The notes: generated by a model not told the origin, from the sequence alone. A DNA stretch of 64,000 nucleotides from Hyphomonas oceanitis SCH89 (GCF_000685295.1 NZ_ARYL01000014.1:40749-104748); one strand, 5' to 3'; counted from the first letter of the stretch, positions 36,473-45,576 are shown. Translations and numbers: made by a program.

Positions 36473-36596
36473 GCGCCGGAAATCACGCGGGCTTTCCACG
36501 GGAAAGCCTTGCCCGCATCGCCCGCCGCACGGTGAATCGCGCCGGGAAAACACGCCGTCTCTCCGACCGGGCTGAAACCCGTGAGAGGCTTGGCGC

Positions 36597-37322
36597 ATGT
36601 CTCTCACGCCGCTCGATCCTTTCCAGTCCCTTGTCGTGCTTGCCTGGCGCCGGGCCGATTATCTCGTGCATCAAATGGTGCGCGCGCTCGGCCTTGGCTT
36701 GCTGCCTTGCAAGCCCTTCCTGCTGCGCCCCGTGCGCGCCCGCCTCGCGGCAGACCTTGCCCGCTTCGAGGCCCTGACGCGTCGCCTGCTCGTGCTGATG
36801 GTTCTGGAGAAGGGGCTGTCGAATTACGGCGTCGCCCGGTCCCCCGTCGCTGCCCGCCGGAAACAGCCCGCAAGCGCGCACACATCTGCGCCCAAATCAC
36901 GCCGCTGCCTTACACTGCCTGCTTTCCGGCTTGCCGAAAGCACAGGCCGGTCGGCAAGCACGCCGCCACCCCGCCGTCTCAAAGGCGGCCCGCGTCCGCG
37001 CATCCTGCGCCTCGACCAGCCATTGCCGCCACCCGAGCCCTGGGAATATCCCGTCCTCTCCGAAGACCTTGTGCCGAGCCAGCCGCTCATCCGCCGCCTC
37101 GTCGCCCTGAATCAGGTCTTCGTGGATCCGGCCACTCATCTTGCCCGCATGGGGCGCCACCTCCTGCGGCGGGCCAGGGCTCAGCCCGCGACACGCCGCT
37201 ACAGGCTCGGCGCACTCCCTCCAGCCGCCCGCGCCCGCCGCGTCCCGAAGGACGAACGCGACGCCCTCGAACAACTCCACGACGAAGCCATCTACCAGCT
37301 GGACAATCTGAACTCGTCCTGA
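36597..37322 (+). CDS. Hypothetical basic protein
   Basis: 241 residues. The N-terminal third is helical and Leu/Arg-rich (LGLGLLPCKPFLLRPVRARLAADLARFEALTRRLL). The middle is Pro/Arg/Ser-rich and low complexity, and the C-terminus is acidic-basic helical (RDALEQLHDEAIYQLDNL). Codon use matches neighbours, and the frame is the best-conserved-looking of the region. No known domain. It may be lineage-specific. Confidence 0.55.
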   Translation: MSLTPLDPFQSLVVLAWRRADYLVHQMVRALGLGLLPCKPFLLRPVRARLAADLARFEALTRRLLVLMVLEKGLSNYGVARSPVAARRKQPASAHTSAPKSRRCLTLPAFRLAESTGRSASTPPPRRLKGGPRPRILRLDQPLPPPEPWEYPVLSEDLVPSQPLIRRLVALNQVFVDPATHLARMGRHLLRRARAQPATRRYRLGALPPAARARRVPKDERDALEQLHDEAIYQLDNLNSS

Positions 37323-37334
37323 CGCGCAGCCCCC

Positions 37335-37467
37335 CTTATCCTCCCCCGTAAAACGGGGGAGGTGGCTGGACGCGTAGCGGCCAGTCGGAGGGGGAGTGTG
37401 ATATATTATGCAGATGCCCCCTCCGCCCCTTCGGGGCACCTCCTCCGCGCGCGGGGGAGGATAAAGG
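37335..37467. repeat. MITE-like palindromic intergenic element
   Basis: About 133 bases with near-perfect terminal inverted repeats (CTTATCCTCCCCCG at the left, CGGGGGAGGATAAAG at the right). Two internal hairpins are seen: CCTCCCCCG/CGGGGGAGG at 37340-37362 and GCCCC-TTC-GGGGC near 37425-37437. It contains no gene. Confidence 0.75.
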
Positions 37468-37493
37468 GCATTGTGCTTGAATCAGTCCTCAAG

Positions 37494-37545
37494 CCGAATA
37501 GTCAAACACCGGCCAGCGCTCAGCGATCACCGACGCCTCGCCTAC
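37494..37545 (-). pseudogene. Remnant 3' end of a second D-threonine-aldolase-like gene
   Basis: On the reverse strand these bases read AERWPVFDYSA and a TGA, the exact C-terminus of the intact gene ending at 38121, with synonymous differences (for example GAC for GAT). The remnant begins directly after, and in frame with, the cytochrome c stop. Forward-strand copies at 37488-37530 and 38119-38162 match at about 39 of 44 bases. Confidence 0.75.
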
Positions 37546-38019
37546 CTATTCGGCTGCGCGGGGCAGCGAGGCGACATAGGCCGTCACGGCCTGCGCATCG
37601 GCATCCGACATTGCATAGCGCGGCATCGGTGGCAGCACCGGCACGCCGCTCGGCCGCGGGCCACCAGTCATGAAGGCTGTGAACTCGCCATCCGTCCAGC
37701 CTTCGGGCAGCCCGGCAATCGATGGCGCAACCGGCGCCCATGGCATCTCGGCCAGCGGGGCGAAAGGCAGCGGTCCGCCCTGCAGCGCATGGCCCATGTC
37801 CGGGCCGGTCGGCGTCATCGCCGTATGACAATCATGGCACCCTGTAATGCTCACCAGGTATTGCCCGCGCGCTACCGGGTCTTCAACGACCGGCACCTCG
37901 GCCACCTCTACTGGCGCAGCGGCTTCAGCGGCAGGCGCTGCTGGTGCTGCAGATTCGGTCGGCGTGCACGCCGACAACCCCACGAGTGCCAGTGCACCCG
38001 CCAAGCCTGATTTTATCAT
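37546..38019 (-). CDS. Class I cytochrome c lipoprotein
   Basis: 157 residues from MIKSGLAGALALVGLSACTP (ATG 38019), with LSAC as lipobox. An Ala/Pro/Glu-rich linker is followed by a single haem-binding CHDCH near residue 60 and a distal Met in PPMPRYAMSD near 138. The end, ADAQAVTAYVASLP, is the last helix of a small c-type cytochrome. It lies downstream of the Tat-targeted oxidase and aldolase-like genes and could accept their electrons. Confidence 0.88.
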   Translation of the reverse strand: MIKSGLAGALALVGLSACTPTESAAPAAPAAEAAAPVEVAEVPVVEDPVARGQYLVSITGCHDCHTAMTPTGPDMGHALQGGPLPFAPLAEMPWAPVAPSIAGLPEGWTDGEFTAFMTGGPRPSGVPVLPPMPRYAMSDADAQAVTAYVASLPRAAE

Positions 38020-38120
38020 GGAAATGGGTCCCACCCGTTAGCGCCGCACAGTCGCGGCGCAAGGCGAAATCTACATGATTTCCCCGGGATTTGGAATATC
38101 CTGATTTGCGGCCCGCAGCC

Positions 38121-39401
38121 TCAAGCCGAATAATCAAACACCGGCCAGCGCTCTGTGATCGCGCCATCCTCATAGACGGCAATATCCCCGAATTGCAGGA
38201 ACACCGCTTCGCTCTGATGCGGGCGCAGGAACACGAATTCGTCGGCGGCGATCTGCAGCTCCGGCCCGCCATTCAGCATTTCCTGGTTGGACGAGCGCCC
38301 GAATGTCTTGTTGTAGGCAAGGCCCGGCGGGTCGACCGGATCGGCCAGCCAGTTGCCGCCATAGATGAACACGGTCTTCGACGCGTTCGGGTTCCAGGCC
38401 TTGGTCGCGCCATCGGCAAATTCCAGGCCCGGCATATGCGTCACCGGCATGGACTTGATCACCGGCGTCGCAATGAAGCTCGCCGGCACGTGCGGCTCCA
38501 GCAGCGTCGTGTCGAAATGCGTCGGCTTGACGAGGCACGAGCCGGCCGACACTTCGCTGGCAATCTCCGTATCCTGATAGGTCCGGTAGGTCGGGCTGCC
38601 GGCCGCATTGCGCGTGATGCCTTTCATGGCGTCCGCGCCGAACACTTCGGTCGCCTGCGCCAGTGCCGCCGCATAGCCCGTGCGCACGCCCTTCATCGCC
38701 CGCGCCTGCCAGCCCATGGCCGTCGGCAGCGAAGCAATGTGCGGATCGTATCCCATGAAGCCTGCAAAGCTGAGGCGTGGATTGGCTTTGATCGCCTCCA
38801 GCATGCCTTTCAGCGCGCTGCCCGCAACCATGCCGCCCCGGTGCAGGCCCACGTCCAGCTCGATATTGATCGCCAGGTCGCGGCCCACCTGATCGGCAAG
38901 CTCTGCATATTGCGCCAGCCGCGCCGGCGTATCGACCAGCCACTGAATATTGTCCGCCGCGCCGGAATAGTCCGCTGGCAGCTGTTCGAAATAATGCCGC
39001 GCCGCCACCACGGGCAGGGGCTTGCCGAGCAGCTGGTTTGCCTCCGGCATGGCCTGCGAAATTTCCAGCAGCATGGGCAGGTTGAAAGTCATCAACCGGT
39101 CCGTGCCCGTCCGCTCGCGAATGTGCTGGATCAGCCCCAGCGAGGGCAGGGACTTTGCGACGATGCGATAGTTCATGCCCGCTGGCAGGAAGCCTTTCAG
39201 CGTGTCGATGTTTGCGTTCAGCCGCGCCTTGTCCACTACCATGGTCGGTTGCGCGATGCCCGCCGCAATCAGCGCCTTCTGCACGTCGAGGAAATAGGCG
39301 TCACGCGGGCCGCTCTTGTCACCGGGTTTCATCATCAGGGCTGTTACTCCTACCAGGGCCGCTCCGCCCAGAATTACGTTGCGGCGCGAAAATTCAATCA
39401 T
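38121..39401 (-). CDS. D-threonine aldolase/DSD-like PLP protein with Tat signal
   Basis: 426 residues from MIEFSRRNVILGGAAL (ATG 39401; an upstream ATG at 39416 is in frame). SRRNVILGGAALVGV is a twin-arginine signal. The alanine-racemase-type barrel has the PLP Lys in NYRIVAKSLPS near residue 80, ELDVGLHRGGM near 175, and FMGYDPHIASL. The metal-binding end is FLRPHQSEA rather than the usual PNHxC pattern, so aldolase or dehydratase activity may have changed. It overlaps the upstream oxidase gene by 8 bases. Confidence 0.82.
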   Translation of the reverse strand: MIEFSRRNVILGGAALVGVTALMMKPGDKSGPRDAYFLDVQKALIAAGIAQPTMVVDKARLNANIDTLKGFLPAGMNYRIVAKSLPSLGLIQHIRERTGTDRLMTFNLPMLLEISQAMPEANQLLGKPLPVVAARHYFEQLPADYSGAADNIQWLVDTPARLAQYAELADQVGRDLAINIELDVGLHRGGMVAGSALKGMLEAIKANPRLSFAGFMGYDPHIASLPTAMGWQARAMKGVRTGYAAALAQATEVFGADAMKGITRNAAGSPTYRTYQDTEIASEVSAGSCLVKPTHFDTTLLEPHVPASFIATPVIKSMPVTHMPGLEFADGATKAWNPNASKTVFIYGGNWLADPVDPPGLAYNKTFGRSSNQEMLNGGPELQIAADEFVFLRPHQSEAVFLQFGDIAVYEDGAITERWPVFDYSA

Positions 39402-40824
39402 TGAAAGGCTCTCCAAACAGGTAGGCCAGATACGGGTTCAGGAACTTGCCTGCCGGGTCCAGCTCGCGCCGCAGCGCCAGGAAGTCGTCGAATTTCGGGT
39501 ACAGGCCTGAAAGCTCCGCCTTGCCGAGCGAGTGGTGCTTGCCCCAGTGCGGCCGCCCGCCATTCGCCCGGTGGATCGGTTCGATCTCCGAGAAGAAATA
39601 GTCATAGCGCTCATCCACCGCCGCATGGATCGCTACCGAAATACGCGGGCCCGCGTTGAACGGACTCAGCCAGGCCTCATCCGGCGCAATGAACCGCACT
39701 TCCAAGGGGAAGAAAACGTCCTTGTGCGTCTCCAATTGGGCAATCACTTCGCGCAGGCCCTTGATGCCATTCTCGCGGGGCAGATGGTATTCCATCTCGT
39801 TGAACTTGGTCGGCCGCGTCGTCGACAGCAGCTTGTAGGAACTGTCGCTGAAATCCTCGATCGTGCCCTTGGGCAGCGCCGCGCCGACAATCTTGCGCCG
39901 CAGCCACGGCGCCCACCCGAACTGGTTACGCAGCATCTTCAGCTGGTCCAGCGTCTCGTCGTCAATATCATCGCCCCGCCCGGTGACAGGCCCCTCATGC
40001 AGGTCATGGCTGATCGCCGCGCCATAGCCGGTATGCGGGAAATAGTAGAATTCGAAATTGCGGTGCGTCCCGGCCAGCTCTTCGGCCCGCGCGATCAGCT
40101 CGTCGATCGGCTCCACCCACAGCTTCCGGTGCAGGTTGAAGCTCGGCACGGTCTTCAGCGTGTATTGCGAGATAACACCCAGCCCGCCAAGCGACACGCG
40201 CCCCGCGGCGAACAGGTCCGGATGGCTTTGCGCGGTCACATCCATCACGTCGCCCGTGGCGGTCACCAGCCGGAAACCGGCAATATGGTCATGCAGCGCG
40301 GTCAGTGTTTCGCCGGTGCCATGCGTCGCTGTGGAAAAGCTGCCCGCCAGCGTCTGCACATCAATGTCCGGCAGGTTGGGCAGGGCCCGGCCCACTTCGG
40401 CCAGCTCCGTTGCCATCTGGAACAGGCGTGTGCCCGCCCCGAACACGGCATGGCCTGTCTGTTCATCAAATGATTTCAGGCCCGTCAGACGGCTCACATC
40501 CACCATCACGCCTTCACTCGGCGCAAGGCCCACAAAGGAATGGCCGCTCCCATAAGGGCGCATGCGGGACGTCGTTCCGGCAATCAGTTCGCTCAGCTCA
40601 TCCTCGCTGGCGGGCAGGCTGATCGCCTCAGGCGTCGCCCGCTGAACGCCCGACCAATTCATCCAGCTGTCCTCGCCGTCCGGCGCCTCCGGATAGTCAG
40701 GTTCATAGTCGGGGCGTGTGAAATCACGCCCGGTCCAGGCTATGTGCTTTTCGACGGGAATCGCAGCGCTGCCTGCAGCAACCGCGCCTCCTGCCAACAA
40801 AATGGTTCGTCTCGAAACCGGCAT
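39394..40824 (-). CDS. Tat-exported aldonolactone oxidase (D-arabinono-1,4-lactone oxidase type)
   Basis: 476 residues. SRRTILLAGGAVAAGSAA is a twin-arginine signal. The FAD-binding PCMH domain has MRPYGSGHSFVGLAP and LAGSFSTATHGTG. The ALO C-terminal domain has RPHWGKHHSL near residue 430, the family signature, and ends in DPAGKFLNPYL. Family enzymes oxidise sugar lactones (arabinono-, gulono-lactone). With the PLP protein and the cytochrome c it forms a periplasmic redox cluster. Confidence 0.88.
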   Translation of the reverse strand: MPVSRRTILLAGGAVAAGSAAIPVEKHIAWTGRDFTRPDYEPDYPEAPDGEDSWMNWSGVQRATPEAISLPASEDELSELIAGTTSRMRPYGSGHSFVGLAPSEGVMVDVSRLTGLKSFDEQTGHAVFGAGTRLFQMATELAEVGRALPNLPDIDVQTLAGSFSTATHGTGETLTALHDHIAGFRLVTATGDVMDVTAQSHPDLFAAGRVSLGGLGVISQYTLKTVPSFNLHRKLWVEPIDELIARAEELAGTHRNFEFYYFPHTGYGAAISHDLHEGPVTGRGDDIDDETLDQLKMLRNQFGWAPWLRRKIVGAALPKGTIEDFSDSSYKLLSTTRPTKFNEMEYHLPRENGIKGLREVIAQLETHKDVFFPLEVRFIAPDEAWLSPFNAGPRISVAIHAAVDERYDYFFSEIEPIHRANGGRPHWGKHHSLGKAELSGLYPKFDDFLALRRELDPAGKFLNPYLAYLFGEPFND

Positions 40825-40941
40825 ACCCTCTCCCTCCGATCCTCCGAAGAGGATAGGACACGGGCATCGGCTCCGCTGTCAATAGATGACGTAGGCGTCA
40901 GTTTTTTTGCAGAGCGCTTTGCCTATTCGGCAGGGCAGGGA

Positions 40942-41766
40942 TCAGCCTGCGAAGGCTTTCTCGATCACGAATTCGGCCGGCGCGGAATTGGACCCTTCGG
41001 TCAGGCCATTGGCGATCATCAGCGCCTTCACGTCCTGGATCATTTCCATCGAGCCGCAAATCATCGCCCGGTCGGTTGCCGGGTCGAGCTTCGGCACGCC
41101 GAGCGCCTCGAACAATTTGTCGGTCTCGATCAGCGTCGTGATCCGCCCCATTGTCGGGTGCGGCGTGCGCGTGCAGCTGGTGAAGAGCTTCAGCTTGCCG
41201 TTCGACATCTCGCCAACCAGCGGGTCATTGGCAATGTCGCGCACAAGGTTTGTCGAATAGGCCAGTTCGCCATTGTCGCGGCACGTATGCGTCACGATCA
41301 CTTCGTCATAGCGTTCATATGTGTCGGGGTCGCGGATCAGGCTGGCGAAGGGCGCAAAGCCGGTGCCGGTGGAGAACATGTAGAGCCGCTTGCCGGGCGT
41401 CAGCGCGTCCAGCACCAGCGTGCCGGTCGGCTTCTTGCCCAACAGCACCTTGTCGCCTGGCTGGATTGATTGCAGGCGCGATGTCAACGGGCCGTCGGGC
41501 ACCTTGATTGAATAGAATTCCAGTTCCTCGTCCCAGGCAGGGGAGGCGATGGAATAGGCGCGCAGCAGGGGTTTGCCGTCTTCCTTGGGCAAGCCGATCA
41601 TCACAAATTCCCCGGTGCGGAAGCGGAAGCTCTGCGGGCGGGTAATGCGGAAACGGAACAGCCGGTCGGTATAATGCTCGACGCTGAGGACAGTCTCCTC
41701 GGTCGGGGCATTCGGGTTCACTTTCGGTGCAGGCGTCGCAGCAGCGGCAGATGCATCAGCAGACAT
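40942..41766 (-). CDS. fpr: Ferredoxin--NADP(+) reductase
   Basis: 274 residues. FAD-binding LRAYSIASPAWDEELEFYSIKVPDGPLTSRL (quoted in part), the NADP-binding STGTGFAPFASLIRDP and AMICGSMEMIQDVK are all present. The C-terminus ends ..EFVIEKAFAG, close to the alphaproteobacterial FPR with its short aromatic-poor tail. An Ala/Pro-rich N-terminal extension of about 22 residues precedes the core. It balances NADPH and ferredoxin/flavodoxin pools. Confidence 0.93.
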   Translation of the reverse strand: MSADASAAAATPAPKVNPNAPTEETVLSVEHYTDRLFRFRITRPQSFRFRTGEFVMIGLPKEDGKPLLRAYSIASPAWDEELEFYSIKVPDGPLTSRLQSIQPGDKVLLGKKPTGTLVLDALTPGKRLYMFSTGTGFAPFASLIRDPDTYERYDEVIVTHTCRDNGELAYSTNLVRDIANDPLVGEMSNGKLKLFTSCTRTPHPTMGRITTLIETDKLFEALGVPKLDPATDRAMICGSMEMIQDVKALMIANGLTEGSNSAPAEFVIEKAFAG

Positions 41767-41855
41767 GGGCAGGCCTCTTTACAGGGGGCGGCATTACAGG
41801 TTCAGCCCGCAAATGACCCCTCGGGCCTGCAAAAGCAAGGCGTCAGATTGGCAGT

Positions 41856-42419
41856 TTAGTTTTGCTGAACAGTCGGGGCCAGGGCTATTTCCGGCCAGTC
41901 GGACACCCAATGCACATCGGCATCCTTGATCGAATGGGCGCCGTTCAGCTCGTAGATATTCTCATATCCATAGCCATAAAGGTTGATGAAAGTCGGCACG
42001 TTGAGCGCCAGCTCCATCCGTTTCAGCATCACTGGCGCCGTATTGTCGCTGAAATTGTTGTTGCAATAGATCAGGATGCGCGTGGTCTTGTCGCCCAGCG
42101 CCGCGGCCAGTTTCGCGTCGGTGAAATCGGAAAAATTGACGTTCACGGCGCCCTCGATATGGCCCATGTGGAAAGCCTCGGCGCTGCGCGTATCCAGCAG
42201 GATCGTGCCTGGCTCGGCCTTCATCGCGTTGAATGTCTTAAGGTCCACAAGGCGGGCCTGCCGATAGGCGGCGAGTTCGCTGCTGAGGCCGACAAAGCCG
42301 TCATAGTCAATCAGGGCTTCGGCTGGCTGAGGTGTCTCCTGCGCCTCGGCATTGGCCAGCAGGCCGCAGCCGACAAAGGCGGCGATCGTCAGTATTCCCA
42401 GGATGGCATTGCGCTTCAC
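41856..42419 (-). CDS. Exported rhodanese-like protein
   Basis: 187 residues from a GTG at 42419 (VKRNAILGILTIAAF). The signal peptide ends near ANAEAQE. The rhodanese domain has LLDTRSAEAFHMGHIEGAVNVNFSDF and an active-site loop YCNNNFSDN with a Cys near residue 128. This is the usual persulfide Cys position, with an unusual Asn-rich loop. Sulfur transfer or redox sensing in the periplasm is inferred. Confidence 0.85.
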   Translation of the reverse strand: MKRNAILGILTIAAFVGCGLLANAEAQETPQPAEALIDYDGFVGLSSELAAYRQARLVDLKTFNAMKAEPGTILLDTRSAEAFHMGHIEGAVNVNFSDFTDAKLAAALGDKTTRILIYCNNNFSDNTAPVMLKRMELALNVPTFINLYGYGYENIYELNGAHSIKDADVHWVSDWPEIALAPTVQQN

Positions 42420-42694
42420 GCCCACGGGAAATCTCCTTTGCGTATCCCATTGCCTGTGAATCCTTGCTCGCAATTACGGCAGGATTGCGGAGGACGCCGT
42501 GGCATTGCCGCCGCAATCGCTTTCAGCCAGTTTCAACAACGCTGTGTCGCAGCCCCGTCCGCAGCCGCAGGACGTAAAGGTAAACACCTCAGGGCTGTAT
42601 TTTGCCATTCTGTATGAATTACTACAGATTTGGCGTTTTGATTCAGGAAATAAATACATATTCCGCCTAAGGCTCGTTAAGCAAGGAATACCGT

Positions 42695-44419
42695 ATGCAT
42701 TTTGAGTCGGCCCCTATCCAGAGAACGCCTGCCCTGACACGGGAGATGGGTTTCCATGATGTGGCGGCTTTCTTCCGGCAGTATCCCGACGCGACGCTAT
42801 GCCCGGTGATCGACGCGCAGCAGGTTCCGATCGGCTATGTGTCCTCCCTGTCTTTCCAGACAATGCTCGCCTCGCCCTTCGGCCATGCGCTGCACGAAAA
42901 GAAGAAGATTCATGACCTGATGAAGTCCAGCGCGGACTTTCCCTCCATCCGCGACAGGATTGCGGATGTCATCGGGCGCTATATTTCCGACGACAGGACG
43001 ATCCGCGACGGCCTCGTGCTCGTCGATCAGCATGGCCGCTATTACGGCATCATGAGTGGCCTTCACGTGTTCGAAGCCATGAACAAGATCCATACGAGCA
43101 TGCTGGCAAAGCTGACACTTGAAATTGCCGAACGCAAAGTTGCCGAAGAGAAAATCAAGTCTCTGGCCGATGAAGACCCGCTCACGGGAATCCTCAACCG
43201 GCGCGCCTTTGTCCGCGAGGTCGATGCCCATATCGCGCGGGGCATTCCCTTTGCCTGCGCTTTTGTCGACCTCGACCGGTTCAAGCACCTGAATGACCGT
43301 TACGGCCATGCGGTCGGCGATGAAGTGCTCAAGGCGATATCAAACCGCCTGTCGAATAATGCGGCGCTGGCGCATGCGGCCCGGCTGGGCGGGGACGAGT
43401 TTGCCTTTGTGGTCCGGGCGTCCGGTGGGTCTGCTGCGATCCAGCAGATTTTAGAGGACACACAGGCAGAACTAATCCGCGGCATCGATTCCGCTGTCGG
43501 CCAAGTCTTTGTCGGTGCCTCCATCGGCTATGCCATCCACCTTATGGACACGTTCGAGCAGGCGGCCATGCTGCATGCCGCCGACAAGTCCATGCTGCGG
43601 ATCAAGGGGCAGGGCGGCGGCGTTGCCCGCTTCAACAGGGTGCTCGACATCGGCAGCCGCGAGGCCGACATGGTGGATCTCGCGCTCGTCTCAGCTGTGG
43701 CGAACAAGCGTTTCGAGCCGGCGTTCCAGCCCATACTGGATGTTCGCACCGGCCGCGTTGTCGGCCATGAAATGCTCGCCCGCTGGCCGCAAAGTGGTCT
43801 CCAGTCCGATCCCATGCCCAGCCAGTTCATCCAGGCTGCCGAGCGCCTCGGGCTGATTGACCCGCTGTTTTGGTCGCTCGCAGACAAGGCCGTTGCAAGC
43901 ATGGATGACAGCGAGACATTCCTCGCGCTGAACATCTCGCCGACCCAGCTCTGTTCGGACTATTTCCTCGACAAGCTCGACAGCCTGCTCACACGCCACA
44001 ATGTCGACCCGGGGCGCCTGGAGCTGGAAGTCACCGAGCATATCTATTTCAGCAATCTCGATCTCAGCACGGAAATCCTTACAAAGGTGCGCGCCATGGG
44101 CGTGTCTGTCGCGCTCGACGATTTCGGCACGGGCTATTCCTCACTCAAGCTGATCGACCAGCTGCCGATCGACAAAATCAAGATCGACCGCTCTTTCGTT
44201 GCCCAGGAAGGTGGCAAGACCGTGCGCGGGACGATCCTCAAGGCCACGATTGCGCTCTGCAAGGAGCTCGGCATCAAGAGCTGCACCGAGGGTATCGAGA
44301 CGCGCGAGAATCTCCATCTCATCGCGCAGCTGGGATGCGACCTCGCGCAGGGTTACCTGATCGGTCGGCCGGAGCTGCGCGCGCCAGCGCCCGTTGGCAT
44401 CATGCAGCGTTCAGCCTGA
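42695..44419 (+). CDS. GGDEF-EAL bifunctional c-di-GMP protein with CBS-like N-terminus
   Basis: 574 residues. The first about 140 residues look like a CBS pair (PVIDAQQVPIGYVSSLSF, LVLVDQHGRYYGIMSG). A GGDEF domain follows with LGGDEFAF at about 230-237, so cyclase activity is plausible. The EAL domain begins GHEMLARW near 357 (EML instead of EAL), with NISPTQL, DDFGTGYSS and KIDRSFV all intact. It probably makes or degrades c-di-GMP in the cytosol in response to a nucleotide or other ligand. Confidence 0.93.
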   Translation: MHFESAPIQRTPALTREMGFHDVAAFFRQYPDATLCPVIDAQQVPIGYVSSLSFQTMLASPFGHALHEKKKIHDLMKSSADFPSIRDRIADVIGRYISDDRTIRDGLVLVDQHGRYYGIMSGLHVFEAMNKIHTSMLAKLTLEIAERKVAEEKIKSLADEDPLTGILNRRAFVREVDAHIARGIPFACAFVDLDRFKHLNDRYGHAVGDEVLKAISNRLSNNAALAHAARLGGDEFAFVVRASGGSAAIQQILEDTQAELIRGIDSAVGQVFVGASIGYAIHLMDTFEQAAMLHAADKSMLRIKGQGGGVARFNRVLDIGSREADMVDLALVSAVANKRFEPAFQPILDVRTGRVVGHEMLARWPQSGLQSDPMPSQFIQAAERLGLIDPLFWSLADKAVASMDDSETFLALNISPTQLCSDYFLDKLDSLLTRHNVDPGRLELEVTEHIYFSNLDLSTEILTKVRAMGVSVALDDFGTGYSSLKLIDQLPIDKIKIDRSFVAQEGGKTVRGTILKATIALCKELGIKSCTEGIETRENLHLIAQLGCDLAQGYLIGRPELRAPAPVGIMQRSA

Positions 44420-44475
44420 CAGAGTATGGTCTGAGCCTGAAACCAGCACTGCGCTGACGCGTTCATCCTGTCGGC

Positions 44476-44988
44476 ATGGAAAACGTATTCATCACTTCCT
44501 TCGAGACGAGCCTGCCCTGGGGTGTCATTGCGTTGCGACTCGGAGCCGCCTGCGCGCTCGGCATTGCCATTGGCATCGACAGGGAAGTGCGTGATCGTCC
44601 GGCAGGCTTGCGAACGCACATGCTCACGGCGCTGGCAGCCGCCATGTTTGCCATCATCGCCATCGAGATGATGGCAAGTCTGGCTGGTGAAGACCGTCAC
44701 ACCCAGTTCGATCCGATACGCGTAGTGGAAGCGGTCACGGCAGGCGTCGCCTTTCTCGCCGCCGGGACGATCATTCAGGCGCGTGGGTCCGTAAAAGGTC
44801 TGACGACGGGGGCAGGCATGTGGCTTGCTGGCGCAGTCGGTCTCGCATGCGGGGCAGGGTATCTAACGGTCGCTGTCATCGGCGCCGTGTTCGCCATTGT
44901 CATCCTCTTGCCCTTCCGTATCATCGAGAGCCGTTTGCTGGGAAAGCGGCGGATCCTTGGCCGCGAGGAACCTGACAATGACGTCTGA
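44476..44988 (+). CDS. MgtC/SapB family membrane protein
   Basis: 170 residues. Four or five hydrophobic helices are present, with the family signature LRLGAACALGIAIGIDREVRDRPAGLRTHMLTALAAAMF (quoted in part) and VTAGVAFLAAGTII, GLTTGAGMWLAGAVGLACG. The C-terminal ACT-like domain of Salmonella MgtC is absent. MgtC proteins link Mg2+ limitation to membrane energetics. The next gene overlaps its end by 11 bases. Confidence 0.92.
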   Translation: MENVFITSFETSLPWGVIALRLGAACALGIAIGIDREVRDRPAGLRTHMLTALAAAMFAIIAIEMMASLAGEDRHTQFDPIRVVEAVTAGVAFLAAGTIIQARGSVKGLTTGAGMWLAGAVGLACGAGYLTVAVIGAVFAIVILLPFRIIESRLLGKRRILGREEPDNDV

Positions 44989-45568
44989 AACGACGCGCTT
45001 CGAATTTCGCTGCTGGCCCGAACTCACGTCCGCGCTGCGCCGGGATATCGAGACGCGCTATAATCTGGCACCCGCAAACCGGCGGACCGATATCTATTTC
45101 CCGGCCGCTCACCGCGACGACCTGCTGATCAAGCTGCGAAGCGGCAGTCGCTTCGACATCAAGGCCTGCATAGGCTGGCAGGCCCCGCTGGAAATCTGGC
45201 AGGTGCAGATGGCGTCGGACTTTCCGCTGACGCCGGACGAACAGGCCATGTTGGCTGTCATCTTCCCTGATATGGACTGTGCCGACGAGCCGCTCGCAAA
45301 TCCCGCCGATGCGCTGCGTCGTCTGGGGGCCGTCGCCCCGGTCCGTGCAGTCGAAAAGGTCCGCCGGCTGAGCGATGCAGGCGGTCTGCGCGCCGAGCTG
45401 ACAGAAGCAACCTGCGCCGGTATCGCGCAATGGACGCTGGCGTTCGAAAGCGCCTCGGACACTCAAGTGATGGATGAACTGGCCGCGCTCTCGCTCGGCC
45501 TGTCCAGGAATCTCAGTTATGGCGCCGCCTTGCGCCATCCGGCGCTGTTTGGCGGGGCTCTCGCTTGA
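44978..45568 (+). CDS. Hypothetical protein with CYTH-like opening
   Basis: 196 residues from the ATG at 44978, overlapping mgtC. It starts with TTRFEFRCWPELTSALRRDIE, then TDIYFPAAHRDDLLIKLRSGSRFDIKACIG. That alternation of a charged strand, a D-x-Y-F and a K-L-R resembles the front half of CYTH phosphohydrolase domains, but the ExExK motif is not clear. The C-terminal half is helical. Co-transcription with mgtC is likely. Confidence 0.6.
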   Translation: MTSETTRFEFRCWPELTSALRRDIETRYNLAPANRRTDIYFPAAHRDDLLIKLRSGSRFDIKACIGWQAPLEIWQVQMASDFPLTPDEQAMLAVIFPDMDCADEPLANPADALRRLGAVAPVRAVEKVRRLSDAGGLRAELTEATCAGIAQWTLAFESASDTQVMDELAALSLGLSRNLSYGAALRHPALFGGALA

Positions 45569-45576
45569 GTAGACCC

